Below are positions 55,438 through 64,000 of a DNA stretch of 64,000 bases, one piece after another. Location of the stretch: NCBI RefSeq assembly GCF_020532625.1, contig NZ_JAJAUY010000004.1:1-64000 (forward strand), given 5' to 3'. Both the position numbers and the translations under genes were made by a program. The DNA comes from Streptomyces antimicrobicus (GTDB lineage: Bacteria; Actinomycetota; Actinomycetes; Streptomycetales; Streptomycetaceae). Numbering within the stretch: position 1 is the first letter of the stretch; the number at the start of each line of letters is the position of its first letter. The notes below the pieces were generated by a model. The model did not search any database and was not told where the DNA came from. It worked only from the letters and a program-made list of their open reading frames with translations.

Positions 55438-56184
55438 TCACGACCAGCGGCCGGTGCGGGCCAGCAGCACCGCCACCGCCGCCGTACCGGCCGTGGAGGT
55501 CCGCAGCACCGACCGGCCCAGCCGGTACGGACGGGCGCCCGCCGCCGCGAACACCGCCAGCTCCTCGGGCGAGACCCCGCCCTCGGGGCCGACCACGACC
55601 ACCACGGACCCCGCCGTCGGCAGCGCGGCGGTGGCCAGCGCCTCGGACCCGGCCTCCCGGTCCTCGTGCAGCACGACGGCGAGGTCGGCGGCGGCGAGCA
55701 GCTCGGCGACCTGCTTGGTCGAGGCGGCCTCGGCCACCTCGGGGAAACGCACCCGGCGGGACTGCTTGCCCGCCTCGCGGGCGGTGGAGCGCCACTTGGC
55801 CAGGGACTTCGCGCCCCGGTCGCCGCGCCACTGGGTGATGCAGCGCGAGGCCTGCCACGGCACGATCGCGTCGACCCCGGTCTCCGTCATCGTCTCGACG
55901 GCGAGCTCACCGCGGTCGCCCTTGGGCAGGGCCTGGACGACGGTGATCCGCACCGCCGGCTCCGGCTCCTCCTCGACGGCGTTCAGGTCCGTCACGACCA
56001 GCCGGTCCTTGCCCTCGGCGGCCTTGACCACGCCTTCCGTCCAGCGGCCCCGCCCGTCGGTGAGGACCACGTCCTCGCCCGGGTTCAGCCGCTTCACCGA
56101 CACCGCGTGCCGGCCCTCGGGCCCCTCCAGCACGAACTCCGGCCCCGCCGGGACCTCTTCGACCACGAACACCGGGGCCGTCAT
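55438..56184 (-). CDS. rsmE: 16S rRNA (uracil1498-N3)-methyltransferase
   Basis: The 248-aa SPOUT methyltransferase has an N-terminal PUA-like domain (FVLEGPEGRHAVSVKRLNPGEDVVLTDG) and a C-terminal trefoil knot with VVVGPEGGVSPEELAVFAAAGARPYRLGRSVLRTSTAG. It is a stand-alone modification enzyme that acts on assembled 30S. Its ATG overlaps the stop of the nitronate monooxygenase gene, so the two are translationally coupled. The middle sequence QWRGDRGAKSLAKWRSTAREAGKQSRR is typical. Confidence 0.95.
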   Translation of the reverse strand: MTAPVFVVEEVPAGPEFVLEGPEGRHAVSVKRLNPGEDVVLTDGRGRWTEGVVKAAEGKDRLVVTDLNAVEEEPEPAVRITVVQALPKGDRGELAVETMTETGVDAIVPWQASRCITQWRGDRGAKSLAKWRSTAREAGKQSRRVRFPEVAEAASTKQVAELLAAADLAVVLHEDREAGSEALATAALPTAGSVVVVVGPEGGVSPEELAVFAAAGARPYRLGRSVLRTSTAGTAAVAVLLARTGRWS

Positions 56185-57248
56185 CACACGCTCCTCATCT
56201 GTGTCTCGGCCAGCTCGGCCATGAGCACCTCCACCAGCTGCCCGGCCGGCAGCGTCCGCGCCAGCCGGTGGCCCTGGCCCGCCCACAGGGCCATGCCCTG
56301 CGGGTCCCCGGCCGCCGCGGCGGCCTTGCGCAGGCCCGCCGTCAGGTGGTGCACCTGGGGGTAGGCCGCCGGGGCGTACGGCCCGTGCTCGCGCATGAAC
56401 CGGTTGACCAGCCCCCGCGCCGGGCGGCCGGAGAACGCCCGGGTGAGCTCGGTGCGGACGAACAGGGGGTCCGTCAGCGCCTTCTTGTGCAGCGGGTGCG
56501 CCCCGGACTCCGGGCAGGCCAGGAACGCCGTCCCCAGCTGCGCCGCCGCCGCGCCCGCGGCGAGCACCGCGGCGATCTGCGAGCCGCGCATCAACCCGCC
56601 GGCCGCGACGATCGGCAGCCCGACGGCCTCGCGGACCTGGGCGACCAGGGCCAGCAGTCCGACCCCGCTGCCGTCGGCCTCCGGGTCGTCGCGGTGGGTG
56701 CCCTGGTGGCCGCCCGCCTCGATGCCCTGCACGCACACCGCGTCCGCGCCGGCCGCCTGGGCGGTCCTGGCCTCGGCCACGGAGGTCACGGTCACCACCG
56801 TGTACGTGCCCGCCGCCCGCAGCCGGTCCAGCGCCTCGGCGGTCGGGCAGCCGAAGGTGAACGAGACCACGGGGACGGGGTCCTCCAGCAGGATGGCCAG
56901 CTTGGCGTCGTAGCCGTCGTCGGTCGCGCCGAGGACGTCGTCGTCCGGGAGGGAGGTGCCGTACCAGCCGGCCTCGCCGGCGAGCTGCCCCCGGTAGGCC
57001 TCGACCGCGGCCGGATCGACGTAGCCGGTCTGCGGCATGAACAGGTTCACGCCGAACGGCTGCCGGGTCAGCCCGCGCAGCCGTTTGACCTCCTCGTACA
57101 TGCCCTCGGCGGTCTTGTAGCCGCCGGCCAGGAAGCCCAGCCCGCCGGCCTCGCTCACGGCGGCGGCCAGTGCCGGGCAGGAGCCGCCGCCCGCCATCGG
57201 AGCCTGCACGATCGGACGGGGGAGGAGACCGTTCAGCGCGGTGGACAT
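56184..57248 (-). CDS. Nitronate monooxygenase-family FMN enzyme
   Basis: The 354-aa TIM-barrel flavoenzyme has RPIVQAPMAGGGSCPALAAAVSEAGGLGFLAGGYKT, the FMN-binding AAGGLMRGSQIAAVLAAGAAAAQLGTAFL and the catalytic-region ADAVCVQGIEAGGHQGTH with the conserved His. It should oxidise nitronates. The ATG at 57248 lies inside a 12-bp perfect inverted repeat; an ATG at 57257 is in frame three codons earlier. The gene stops inside the rsmE start. Confidence 0.9.
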   Translation of the reverse strand: MSTALNGLLPRPIVQAPMAGGGSCPALAAAVSEAGGLGFLAGGYKTAEGMYEEVKRLRGLTRQPFGVNLFMPQTGYVDPAAVEAYRGQLAGEAGWYGTSLPDDDVLGATDDGYDAKLAILLEDPVPVVSFTFGCPTAEALDRLRAAGTYTVVTVTSVAEARTAQAAGADAVCVQGIEAGGHQGTHRDDPEADGSGVGLLALVAQVREAVGLPIVAAGGLMRGSQIAAVLAAGAAAAQLGTAFLACPESGAHPLHKKALTDPLFVRTELTRAFSGRPARGLVNRFMREHGPYAPAAYPQVHHLTAGLRKAAAAAGDPQGMALWAGQGHRLARTLPAGQLVEVLMAELAETQMRSV

Positions 57249-57274
57249 GAGGTGCATCGTGCCATGTCCACCGC
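57238..57274. promoter_or_regulatory. 12-bp inverted repeat spanning the monooxygenase start codon
   Basis: gcggtggacatg (57238-57249) and catgtccaccgc (57263-57274) are perfectly complementary with a 13-nt spacer. The left arm contains the ATG at 57248. No ribosome site is evident. Confidence 0.65.
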
Positions 57275-57347
57275 ACCCCGCCGAATCGTGGCGTGCGCCT
57301 GGCGCAGTCCGCGGCCGGGACCGGCCGGGCGGCCCGCGGCCGCTAGG

Positions 57348-58484
57348 TCAGCGGCCGTTGAAGGCGTCCTTCAGGCGGCTGAACAGGCCCTGCTGGCCGG
57401 GCTGGAACTGGCCCATCGGGCGCTCCTCGCCGCGCAGCTTGGCCAACTGCCGCAGCAGGTCCTCCTGCTGGGGGTCCAGCTTGGCCGGAGTCTGCACCTC
57501 GACGTGGACGATCAGGTCACCGCGGCCACCGCCGCGCAGGTGCGTGACACCGCGGCCGTGCAGCGGGATGGACTGGCCGGACTGGGTACCGGGCCGGATG
57601 TCCACCTCCTCCATGCCGTCCAGCGTCTCCAGCGGGCACTTGGTGCCCAGGGCCGCCGCCGTCATGGGGATGGTGACCGTGCAGTGCAGGTCGTCGCCGC
57701 GGCGCTGGAACACCGGGTGCGGCAGCTCGTGGATCTCCACGTACAGGTCGCCGGCGGGGCCGCCGCCGGGGCCGACCTCGCCCTCGCCCGCGAGCTGGAT
57801 CCGGGTGCCGTTCTCGACGCCGGCCGGGATCTTGACCGTCAGGCTGCGGCGGGAGCGGACCCGGCCGTCGCCCGCGCACTCGGGGCACGGGGTGGGGACC
57901 ACGGTGCCGAAGCCCTGGCACTGCGGGCAGGGGCGGGAGGTCATGACCTGGCCCAGGAAGGACCGCGTCACCTGCGACACCTCACCGCGACCGCGGCACA
58001 TGTCACAGGTCTGCGGGGAGGTGCCGGGCGCGGCGCCCTCGCCGGAGCAGGTCGTGCACACCACCGCGGTGTCGACCTGGATGTCCTTGGTGGTCCCGAA
58101 GGCCGCCTCGTCCAGCTCCAGGTCGATGCGGATCATCGCGTCCTGGCCGCGCCGGGTGCGCGAGCGCGGGCCGCGCTGGGACGCCGTACCGAAGAAGGCG
58201 TCCATGATGTCCGAGAAGTTGCCGAAGCCGCCGGCCCCGAAGCCGCCCGCGCCGCCGCCGCCCGAGGAGGACAGCGGGTCGCCGCCGAGGTCGTAGACCT
58301 GCTTCTTCTGCGGGTCCGACAGCACCTCGTACGCGGCGTTGATCTCCTTGAAACGCTCCTGCGTCTTGGGATCGGGGTTCACGTCCGGGTGCAGCTCGCG
58401 CGCAAGCCGCCGGAAGGCCTTCTTGATCTCGTCCTGCGATGCGTCGCGGCGCACGCCGAGTACGGCGTAGTAGTCCGTGGCCAC
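57348..58484 (-). CDS. dnaJ2: Chaperone DnaJ (DnaJ2 type)
   Basis: The 378-aa cochaperone has a J domain with HPD (ARELHPDVNPD), a Gly/Phe-rich linker (GGGGAGGFGAGGFGNF) and four zinc-finger repeats CTTCSGEG, CDMCRGRG, CPQCQGFG and CPECAGDG, then the C-terminal substrate-binding domains. It lies immediately after hrcA with no gap, as is usual, so it should be induced by heat through release of HrcA. GTG start at 58484. Confidence 0.95.
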   Translation of the reverse strand: MATDYYAVLGVRRDASQDEIKKAFRRLARELHPDVNPDPKTQERFKEINAAYEVLSDPQKKQVYDLGGDPLSSSGGGGAGGFGAGGFGNFSDIMDAFFGTASQRGPRSRTRRGQDAMIRIDLELDEAAFGTTKDIQVDTAVVCTTCSGEGAAPGTSPQTCDMCRGRGEVSQVTRSFLGQVMTSRPCPQCQGFGTVVPTPCPECAGDGRVRSRRSLTVKIPAGVENGTRIQLAGEGEVGPGGGPAGDLYVEIHELPHPVFQRRGDDLHCTVTIPMTAAALGTKCPLETLDGMEEVDIRPGTQSGQSIPLHGRGVTHLRGGGRGDLIVHVEVQTPAKLDPQQEDLLRQLAKLRGEERPMGQFQPGQQGLFSRLKDAFNGR

Positions 58485-59501
58485 TTACGACTCCGCCAGG
58501 ATCTGTCCGACGTAACGTGCCACTGCGCGTACCGCTCCCATCGTTCCGGGGTAGTCCATGCGGGTCGGTCCGACCACGCCGAGTTTGGCGACTGTTTCGC
58601 CGCCCGAACCGTAGCCGACCGAGACGACGGACGTGGAGTTCAGTCCCTCGTAGGCGTTCTCGTGGCCGATGCGTACGGTCATGCCCGACTCATTGACCTC
58701 GCCGAGCAGCTTGAGGAGCACGACCTGCTCCTCGAGCGCCTCCAGCACCGGCCGGATGGTCAGGGGGAAGTCGTGTCCGAAGCGGGTGAGATTGGCGGTG
58801 CCGCCGATCATCAGCCGCTCCTCGGTGTCCTCGGCCAGCGTCTCCAGGAACGTGGCCAGCACGGTCTGCACCGTGCCGCGGTCCTCCGCGTCGAAGGACT
58901 CCGGCAGGTCCTGCACCAGCTGCGGCACGTCCGTGAAACGACGGCCGACGACCTTGCCGTTGAGCCGGGCCCGCAGGTCCGCCAGCGACTGCTCGCCGAA
59001 CGGCGCCGGGCAGTCCACCATGCGCTGCTCGACCCGGCCGGTGTCCGTGATCAGCACGAGCATCAGGCGCGCGGGCGCCAGCGACAGCAGCTCGACGTGC
59101 CGGACGGTGGACCGGGTCAGCGACGGGTACTGCACGACGGCGACCTGCCGCGTCAGCTGCGCCAGCAGCCGCACGGTGCGGCCCACGACGTCGTCGAGGT
59201 CCACGGCGCCGTCGAGGAAGTTCTGGATGGCCCGCCGCTCCGGCGTCGACAGGGGCTTGACGCCCGCCAGCTTGTCGACGAACAGGCGGTAGCCCTTGTC
59301 CGTGGGGATCCGGCCGGCGCTGGTGTGGGGCTGGGCGATGTAGCCCTCCTCCTCCAGCACCGCCATGTCGTTGCGGACCGTCGCCGGCGACACGCCGAGC
59401 CGGTGCCGCTCGGTGAGTGCTTTGGAGCCCACCGGCTCCTCGGTACCGACGTAGTCCTGGACGATGGCGCGCAGCACTTCGAGTCTGCGTTCGCTGAGCA
59501 T
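58485..59501 (-). CDS. hrcA: Heat-inducible transcription repressor HrcA
   Basis: The 338-aa repressor binds CIRCE elements. It starts [29 protein letters not shown] and has the winged helix [37 protein letters not shown]. The C-terminal domain ends [45 protein letters not shown]. The ATG at 59501 has GGAGG 8 nt upstream. A CIRCE-like element is 43 bp upstream, so the gene is autoregulated. Confidence 0.96.
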   Translation of the reverse strand: MLSERRLEVLRAIVQDYVGTEEPVGSKALTERHRLGVSPATVRNDMAVLEEEGYIAQPHTSAGRIPTDKGYRLFVDKLAGVKPLSTPERRAIQNFLDGAVDLDDVVGRTVRLLAQLTRQVAVVQYPSLTRSTVRHVELLSLAPARLMLVLITDTGRVEQRMVDCPAPFGEQSLADLRARLNGKVVGRRFTDVPQLVQDLPESFDAEDRGTVQTVLATFLETLAEDTEERLMIGGTANLTRFGHDFPLTIRPVLEALEEQVVLLKLLGEVNESGMTVRIGHENAYEGLNSTSVVSVGYGSGGETVAKLGVVGPTRMDYPGTMGAVRAVARYVGQILAES

Positions 59502-59543
59502 CGCGCGCACCTCCAGCTGGTTCGGTCGGATTTCGGCCTGCGT

Positions 59544-59570
59544 CTGGCACTCGCTGCGGGTGAGTGCCAG
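59544..59570 (-). promoter_or_regulatory. CIRCE operator of hrcA-dnaJ2
   Basis: CTGGCACTC-N9-GAGTGCCAG is a perfect 9+9+9 inverted repeat. It differs from the CIRCE consensus TTAGCACTC-N9-GAGTGCTAA at two positions in each arm, both compensated in the other arm. It lies just before hrcA, where HrcA binding would be autorepressive. Confidence 0.85.
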
Positions 59571-59655
59571 AGAACCCCCCGGTCAGTGTACGGCGGGCGG
59601 GCACGCCCCCCGCAAGGGCGGACGGCCGTCGGGCCGGTCACGGTAGCGTCCCGGT

Positions 59656-60393
59656 ATGGACATCGCATGGGAAGAGGCAGGGTGGGAGCGGCTCTCCGCG
59701 CGGGCCGGGCGCCGGCGGCTGCCGGGCTGGGACTGCACGGTGGGGCTGGTGGTGGGGGACGACGCGGTGCTGATGATCGACCCTGGTTCGTGCATCCGGG
59801 AGGGCGCGGAGCTGCGGGCGCAGGCCGAGGGGCTGACCGGTCGGCACGTGACCCATCTCGCATTCACCCACGACCATTTCGATCACGTCCTGGGTGCCGC
59901 GGCCTTCCCGGGCGCCGAGGTCTACGGCGCCGTGGGACTGGACGCGCTCATGTCCTCGGCCCGGGGCCGGGAGGAGCTGCGCGCGGACGCCGTCCGGCAG
60001 GGCCTGCCGGAGGCGGACGCGGCGGAGTCCGCGGCGCAGCTGGTGGCCCCCCGGCACCTGGTCTCGGGCGAGTGGACGCTGGAGCTGGGCGGCCTCCAGG
60101 TGCTGCTGGCCAACGTCGGTCCCGGCCACACCCCGCACGACCTGGCGGTGTGCGTACCGGACCCGGCGGGCACCGAGGTGGTCTTCTGCGGGGACCTGGT
60201 GGAGGAGTCCGGCGAACCCATGGCCGGACCGGACGCGGTGCCGGCGCAGTGGCCCGCCGCGCTGGACCGGTTGCTCGCCCTGGGCGGCCCGGACGCCCTG
60301 TACGTGCCCGGTCACGGAGCGGTGGTGGACGCGGCCTTCGTGACTGCGCAACGCGCCACACTGGCGGCGCGTTTCGGCGTGTCGTCCGCGTGA
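59656..60393 (+). CDS. MBL-fold metallohydrolase
   Basis: The 245-aa protein has the metallo-beta-lactamase motif LAFTHDHFDHVLGAAAF, a GPGHTPHD His-containing loop, VFCGDLVEESGEPM with the bridging Asp and a C-terminal VPGHGAVVD. Substrate unknown. TAGCGT 6 nt before the ATG suggests a leaderless mRNA. It is divergent from hrcA across 154 bp and followed 28 bp later by the DUF3097 gene. Confidence 0.9.
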   Translation: MDIAWEEAGWERLSARAGRRRLPGWDCTVGLVVGDDAVLMIDPGSCIREGAELRAQAEGLTGRHVTHLAFTHDHFDHVLGAAAFPGAEVYGAVGLDALMSSARGREELRADAVRQGLPEADAAESAAQLVAPRHLVSGEWTLELGGLQVLLANVGPGHTPHDLAVCVPDPAGTEVVFCGDLVEESGEPMAGPDAVPAQWPAALDRLLALGGPDALYVPGHGAVVDAAFVTAQRATLAARFGVSSA

Positions 60394-60421
60394 CCGGCCC
60401 CGGGTGCCTACCGTCGTCCGA

Positions 60422-61261
60422 ATGCGTGAGTACTCACCCGATCTGACCCCGCCCTGGAAGCGCCCCCGGGCGGTACCGGAGGTTCCGGCCGATCCGGAGC
60501 TGGTGGTCGAGGTGGCGGGCGCCGACTTCTGCGGGGCCGTGGTGGCGTGCGAGGCCGGCACGGTGACCCTGGAGGACCGCTTCGGCAAGCGCCGCGTCTT
60601 CCCGCTGGAACCGGCCGGCTTCCTGCTGGACGGCCGGGCCGTGACCCTGGTCCGCCCCGCGCGCGGCCGGGGCGGCGCCGGCGGTCCGGGGGGCCCGGGC
60701 GGTCATGGCGCCGGTCCGGCCCGTACGGCGTCCGGCTCGATCGCCGTGCCGGGGGCGCGGGCCCGGGTCGCCCGGGCGGGCCGGATCTACGTGGAGGGGC
60801 GGCACGACGCGGAGCTGGTCGAGCGGGTGTGGGGCGACGACCTGCGGATCGAGGGCGTGGTCGTGGAGTACCTGGAGGGTGTCGACGACCTCCCGGCGAT
60901 CGTGGCCGACTTCGGCCCGGCCCCCGACGCCCGGCTGGGGATCCTGGTCGACCACCTGGTCCCGGGGTCCAAGGAGTCGCGGATCGCGGCGGCGGTGACC
61001 TCCCCCGACGTGCTGGTCGTCGGCCATCCGTACGTCGACGTCTGGCAGGCGGTGAAGCCGTCGGCCCTCGGCATCGCCGCCTGGCCCGTGGTCCCGCCCG
61101 GGCAGGACTGGAAGACGGGCGTCTGCCGGGCGCTGGGCTGGCCGCCGAACACCGGGGCGGCCTGGGCCCGCATCCTGTCGCGCGTGACGTCGTACCGCGA
61201 TCTGGAGCCGGCGCTGCTGGGGCGGGTGGAGGAGCTGATCGACTTCGTGACGGCGCCGTAG
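60422..61261 (+). CDS. DUF3097-family protein
   Basis: The 279-aa protein matches the actinobacterial DUF3097 family by memory of its core IYVEGRHDAELVERVWGDDLRIEGVVVEYLEGVDDL and ILVDHLVPGSKESRIA. The GRHDAE and VDHLVPGSKE segments look TOPRIM-like. An N-terminal beta domain and a Gly/Pro-rich loop near 90-105 precede it. Function unknown. TACCGT 7 nt before ATG 60422 implies leaderless expression. Confidence 0.85.
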   Translation: MREYSPDLTPPWKRPRAVPEVPADPELVVEVAGADFCGAVVACEAGTVTLEDRFGKRRVFPLEPAGFLLDGRAVTLVRPARGRGGAGGPGGPGGHGAGPARTASGSIAVPGARARVARAGRIYVEGRHDAELVERVWGDDLRIEGVVVEYLEGVDDLPAIVADFGPAPDARLGILVDHLVPGSKESRIAAAVTSPDVLVVGHPYVDVWQAVKPSALGIAAWPVVPPGQDWKTGVCRALGWPPNTGAAWARILSRVTSYRDLEPALLGRVEELIDFVTAP

Positions 61262-61307
61262 GGCCGCGGGGCGGCCTGACGGCGCCGTAGCCGCGGGGCG
61301 GCGCGGA

Positions 61308-61377
61308 CCGGTGGCGGGTGGCCGGTGGTTGGTGGCCGGTGGCGGGTGGCCGGTGGCGGGTGGCCGGTGGCCGGTGG
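61308..61377. repeat. Five 14-bp G-rich tandem repeats at a convergent junction
   Basis: The unit ccggtggcgggtgg occurs at 61308, 61322 (tt variant), 61336, 61350 and 61364 (cc variant). It fills the space between the convergent DUF3097 and hemW genes. Many GG/GGG runs lie on the plus strand. Confidence 0.9.
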
Positions 61378-61380
61378 CCG

Positions 61381-62613
61381 TCAGTCCACCAGGTCGCGCA
61401 CCACGGCGTCGGCCAGCAGCCGCCCGCGCAGGGTCAGGACGGCGGAGCCGGCCGCGTACGGCCCCGGCTCCAGCAGGCCGTCGGCCAGGGCGCGCCCGGC
61501 CGCCGCGAGACCGGCCGGGGCCAGCAGGGACAGCGGGCAGCCGGTCACCAGGCGCAGTTCCAGCAGGATCCGCTCGACCCGGCGGTCCTCGTCGGAGAGC
61601 AGTTCGCGGCCGGCGCCGGGCGAGTGGCCCGCCGCCAGGGCGGCGGCGTAGGCGCCGGGGTGCTTGACGTTCCACCAGCGGACCCCGCCGACGTGGCTGT
61701 GGGCGCCGGGACCGGCGCCCCACCAGTCGGCGCCGCGCCAGTACAGCTCGTTGTGCAGGCAGCGGGCGGCCTCGGAGGTGGCCCAGTTGGAGACCTCGTA
61801 CCAGCTGTAGCCGGCCTCCGCCAGCACCGAGTCCGCGATCAGGTAGCGGTCGGCGTGCACGTCGTCGTCGGTCGTCGGGACCTCGCCGCGCCGGATGCGG
61901 CGGGCCAGCTGGGTGCCCTCCTCGACGATCAGCGCGTACGCCGACACGTGGTCGGGCCCGGCACCGAGCGCGGCCTCCAGCGAGGCCCGCCAGTCGTCGT
62001 CGGACTCGCCGGGGGTGCCGTAGATCAGGTCGAGGTTGACGTGCTCGAAGCCGGCCGCGCGCGCCTCGCCGACGCAGGCCTCGGGCCGGCCGGGGGTGTG
62101 CGTGCGGTCGAGCACCTTCAGCACGTGCCGGCGGGCGCTCTGCATGCCGAAGGAGATCCGGTTGAAGCCGCCCTCGCGCAGCTCGGCGAGGTAGGCCGGG
62201 GTGACCGACTCCGGGTTGGCCTCGGTGGTGACCTCGGCGTCCTCGGCGAGCCCGAACTCGTCCCGGATCGCGCCGAGCATCCGGACCAGGTCGGCGGCGG
62301 GCAGCAGGGTCGGCGTGCCGCCCCCGACGAAGACGGTCCGGACCGGCCGCGGGTCGTCGCCGAGCACCTTGCGCGCGAGGCGCACCTCGCCGGTGAGGGT
62401 GTCGGCGTAGTTCTCGCGGGACGCGAGCACCCCGCCCGTGCCGCGCAGCTCGGAGGCGGTGTAGGTGTTGAAGTCGCAGTACCCGCAGCGCGTGGCGCAG
62501 TACGGGACGTGCAGGTAGAACCCGAGGGGACGGCCGGCCGCGCCGGTCAGGGCGTGGGACGGCAGCGAGCCGTCCTCGGGCACGGGGTCGCCGTCGGGCA
62601 GGGCGGAAGGCAT
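61381..62613 (-). CDS. hemW: Radical SAM heme chaperone HemW (coproporphyrinogen III oxidase-like)
   Basis: The 410-aa radical SAM protein has the cluster motif YLHVPYCATRCGYCDFNTYT (CxxxCxxC) near residue 35, then VFVGGGTPTLLP and the HemN/HemW C-terminal domain. Relatives once named HemN are HemW heme chaperones; it lacks the N-terminal extension of true HemN oxidases. The ATG at 62613 is preceded by GACAAT and 6 nt, almost identical to the dus promoter, so it is probably leaderless. Confidence 0.93.
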   Translation of the reverse strand: MPSALPDGDPVPEDGSLPSHALTGAAGRPLGFYLHVPYCATRCGYCDFNTYTASELRGTGGVLASRENYADTLTGEVRLARKVLGDDPRPVRTVFVGGGTPTLLPAADLVRMLGAIRDEFGLAEDAEVTTEANPESVTPAYLAELREGGFNRISFGMQSARRHVLKVLDRTHTPGRPEACVGEARAAGFEHVNLDLIYGTPGESDDDWRASLEAALGAGPDHVSAYALIVEEGTQLARRIRRGEVPTTDDDVHADRYLIADSVLAEAGYSWYEVSNWATSEAARCLHNELYWRGADWWGAGPGAHSHVGGVRWWNVKHPGAYAAALAAGHSPGAGRELLSDEDRRVERILLELRLVTGCPLSLLAPAGLAAAGRALADGLLEPGPYAAGSAVLTLRGRLLADAVVRDLVD

Positions 62614-62786
62614 GGACCCATTGTCGCGTATGCCGCGACACGCCCGGGCCGGGCGTGCCGCGGCGGTGCGACGGCGGTGGTACGACGGCGATGGTGCGAC
62701 AGCGGCGCGACAGCGGCGCGACGGCTGCCGCGCGGTCGGGGCGCCGCCGGGGCCCGCAGGCTCCGTGGGCCGCCCCGCTGCGAGGC

Positions 62787-64000
<1,214 letters not shown>

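Noticed and set aside
56268..60446. Very long plus-strand frame of 1392 codons antisense to rsmE-hrcA genes
   Set aside because: It is an artefact of high GC: it opposes several genes with clear domains and its composition is His/Gln/Arg/Gly-rich without any domain.

Overview
The window is high-GC actinobacterial DNA. Gene density, GTG starts, many probably leaderless genes, a rare TTA codon and the gene complement (dnaG-dgt, znuACB-zur, leuA with a leucine leader peptide, phoH-ybeY-corC, era, hrcA-dnaJ2, hemW) point to the chromosomal core of a Streptomyces or close relative. From memory the order resembles the conserved central part of Streptomyces chromosomes. I see no rRNA, tRNA, CRISPR array, insertion sequence, prophage or origin.

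Layout, left to right. 1-9 kb: repeat-rich edge, an SDR dehydrogenase, a SanA/YdcF-type protein, sirohydrochlorin chelatase, dgt, a ferredoxin-reductase-type flavoprotein, dnaG, then a convergent GGCT-cutA pair. 9.1-12.7 kb: an envelope block made of a lipoprotein, a translationally coupled orphan histidine kinase, a small exported membrane-anchored protein and a class F sortase. 12.7-17.9 kb: a TSUP permease divergent from an assimilatory nitrite reductase operon (NirB-like flavoprotein, nirB, nirD) behind a candidate GlnR box. 17.9-21 kb: VOC protein, a Tat-exported PhoX-like phosphatase with a candidate PHO box, and a TTA-containing HTH regulator. 21.3-29 kb: ppdK, dus, a DHA2-type MFS exporter, and an aldo/keto reductase-TetR pair with a strong palindromic operator.

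29-39 kb: glyS, zinc uptake znuA-znuC-znuB-zur with a candidate Zur box, a YcxB-like protein, uppS, recO, an NCS2 nucleobase permease, a TerB-like zinc-ribbon protein and a broken SDR remnant. 39-49 kb: leuA with its leader peptide, an M4 protealysin-type protease with its emfourin-type inhibitor, an acetyltransferase, a methyltransferase, era, then a WxL-like exported protein, a GlxA/AraC-type regulator and an MFS transporter. 48.8-64 kb: a cytidine-deaminase-like protein without catalytic residues, a YjbR protein, corC, ybeY, phoH, a PfkB kinase, RNase Z, HIT, rsmE, nitronate monooxygenase, dnaJ2-hrcA under a CIRCE element, an MBL hydrolase, a DUF3097 protein, hemW, and the 3' part of a long-chain acyl-CoA ligase cut by the window end.

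Much of the non-coding signal is regulatory: candidate GlnR, PHO, Zur, CIRCE and TetR sites, the leuA leader, about ten leaderless -10/start arrangements, and several start codons inside inverted repeats. Convergent gene junctions are filled with young GC-rich tandem repeats. All assignments come from reading motifs by eye; no database search was run.
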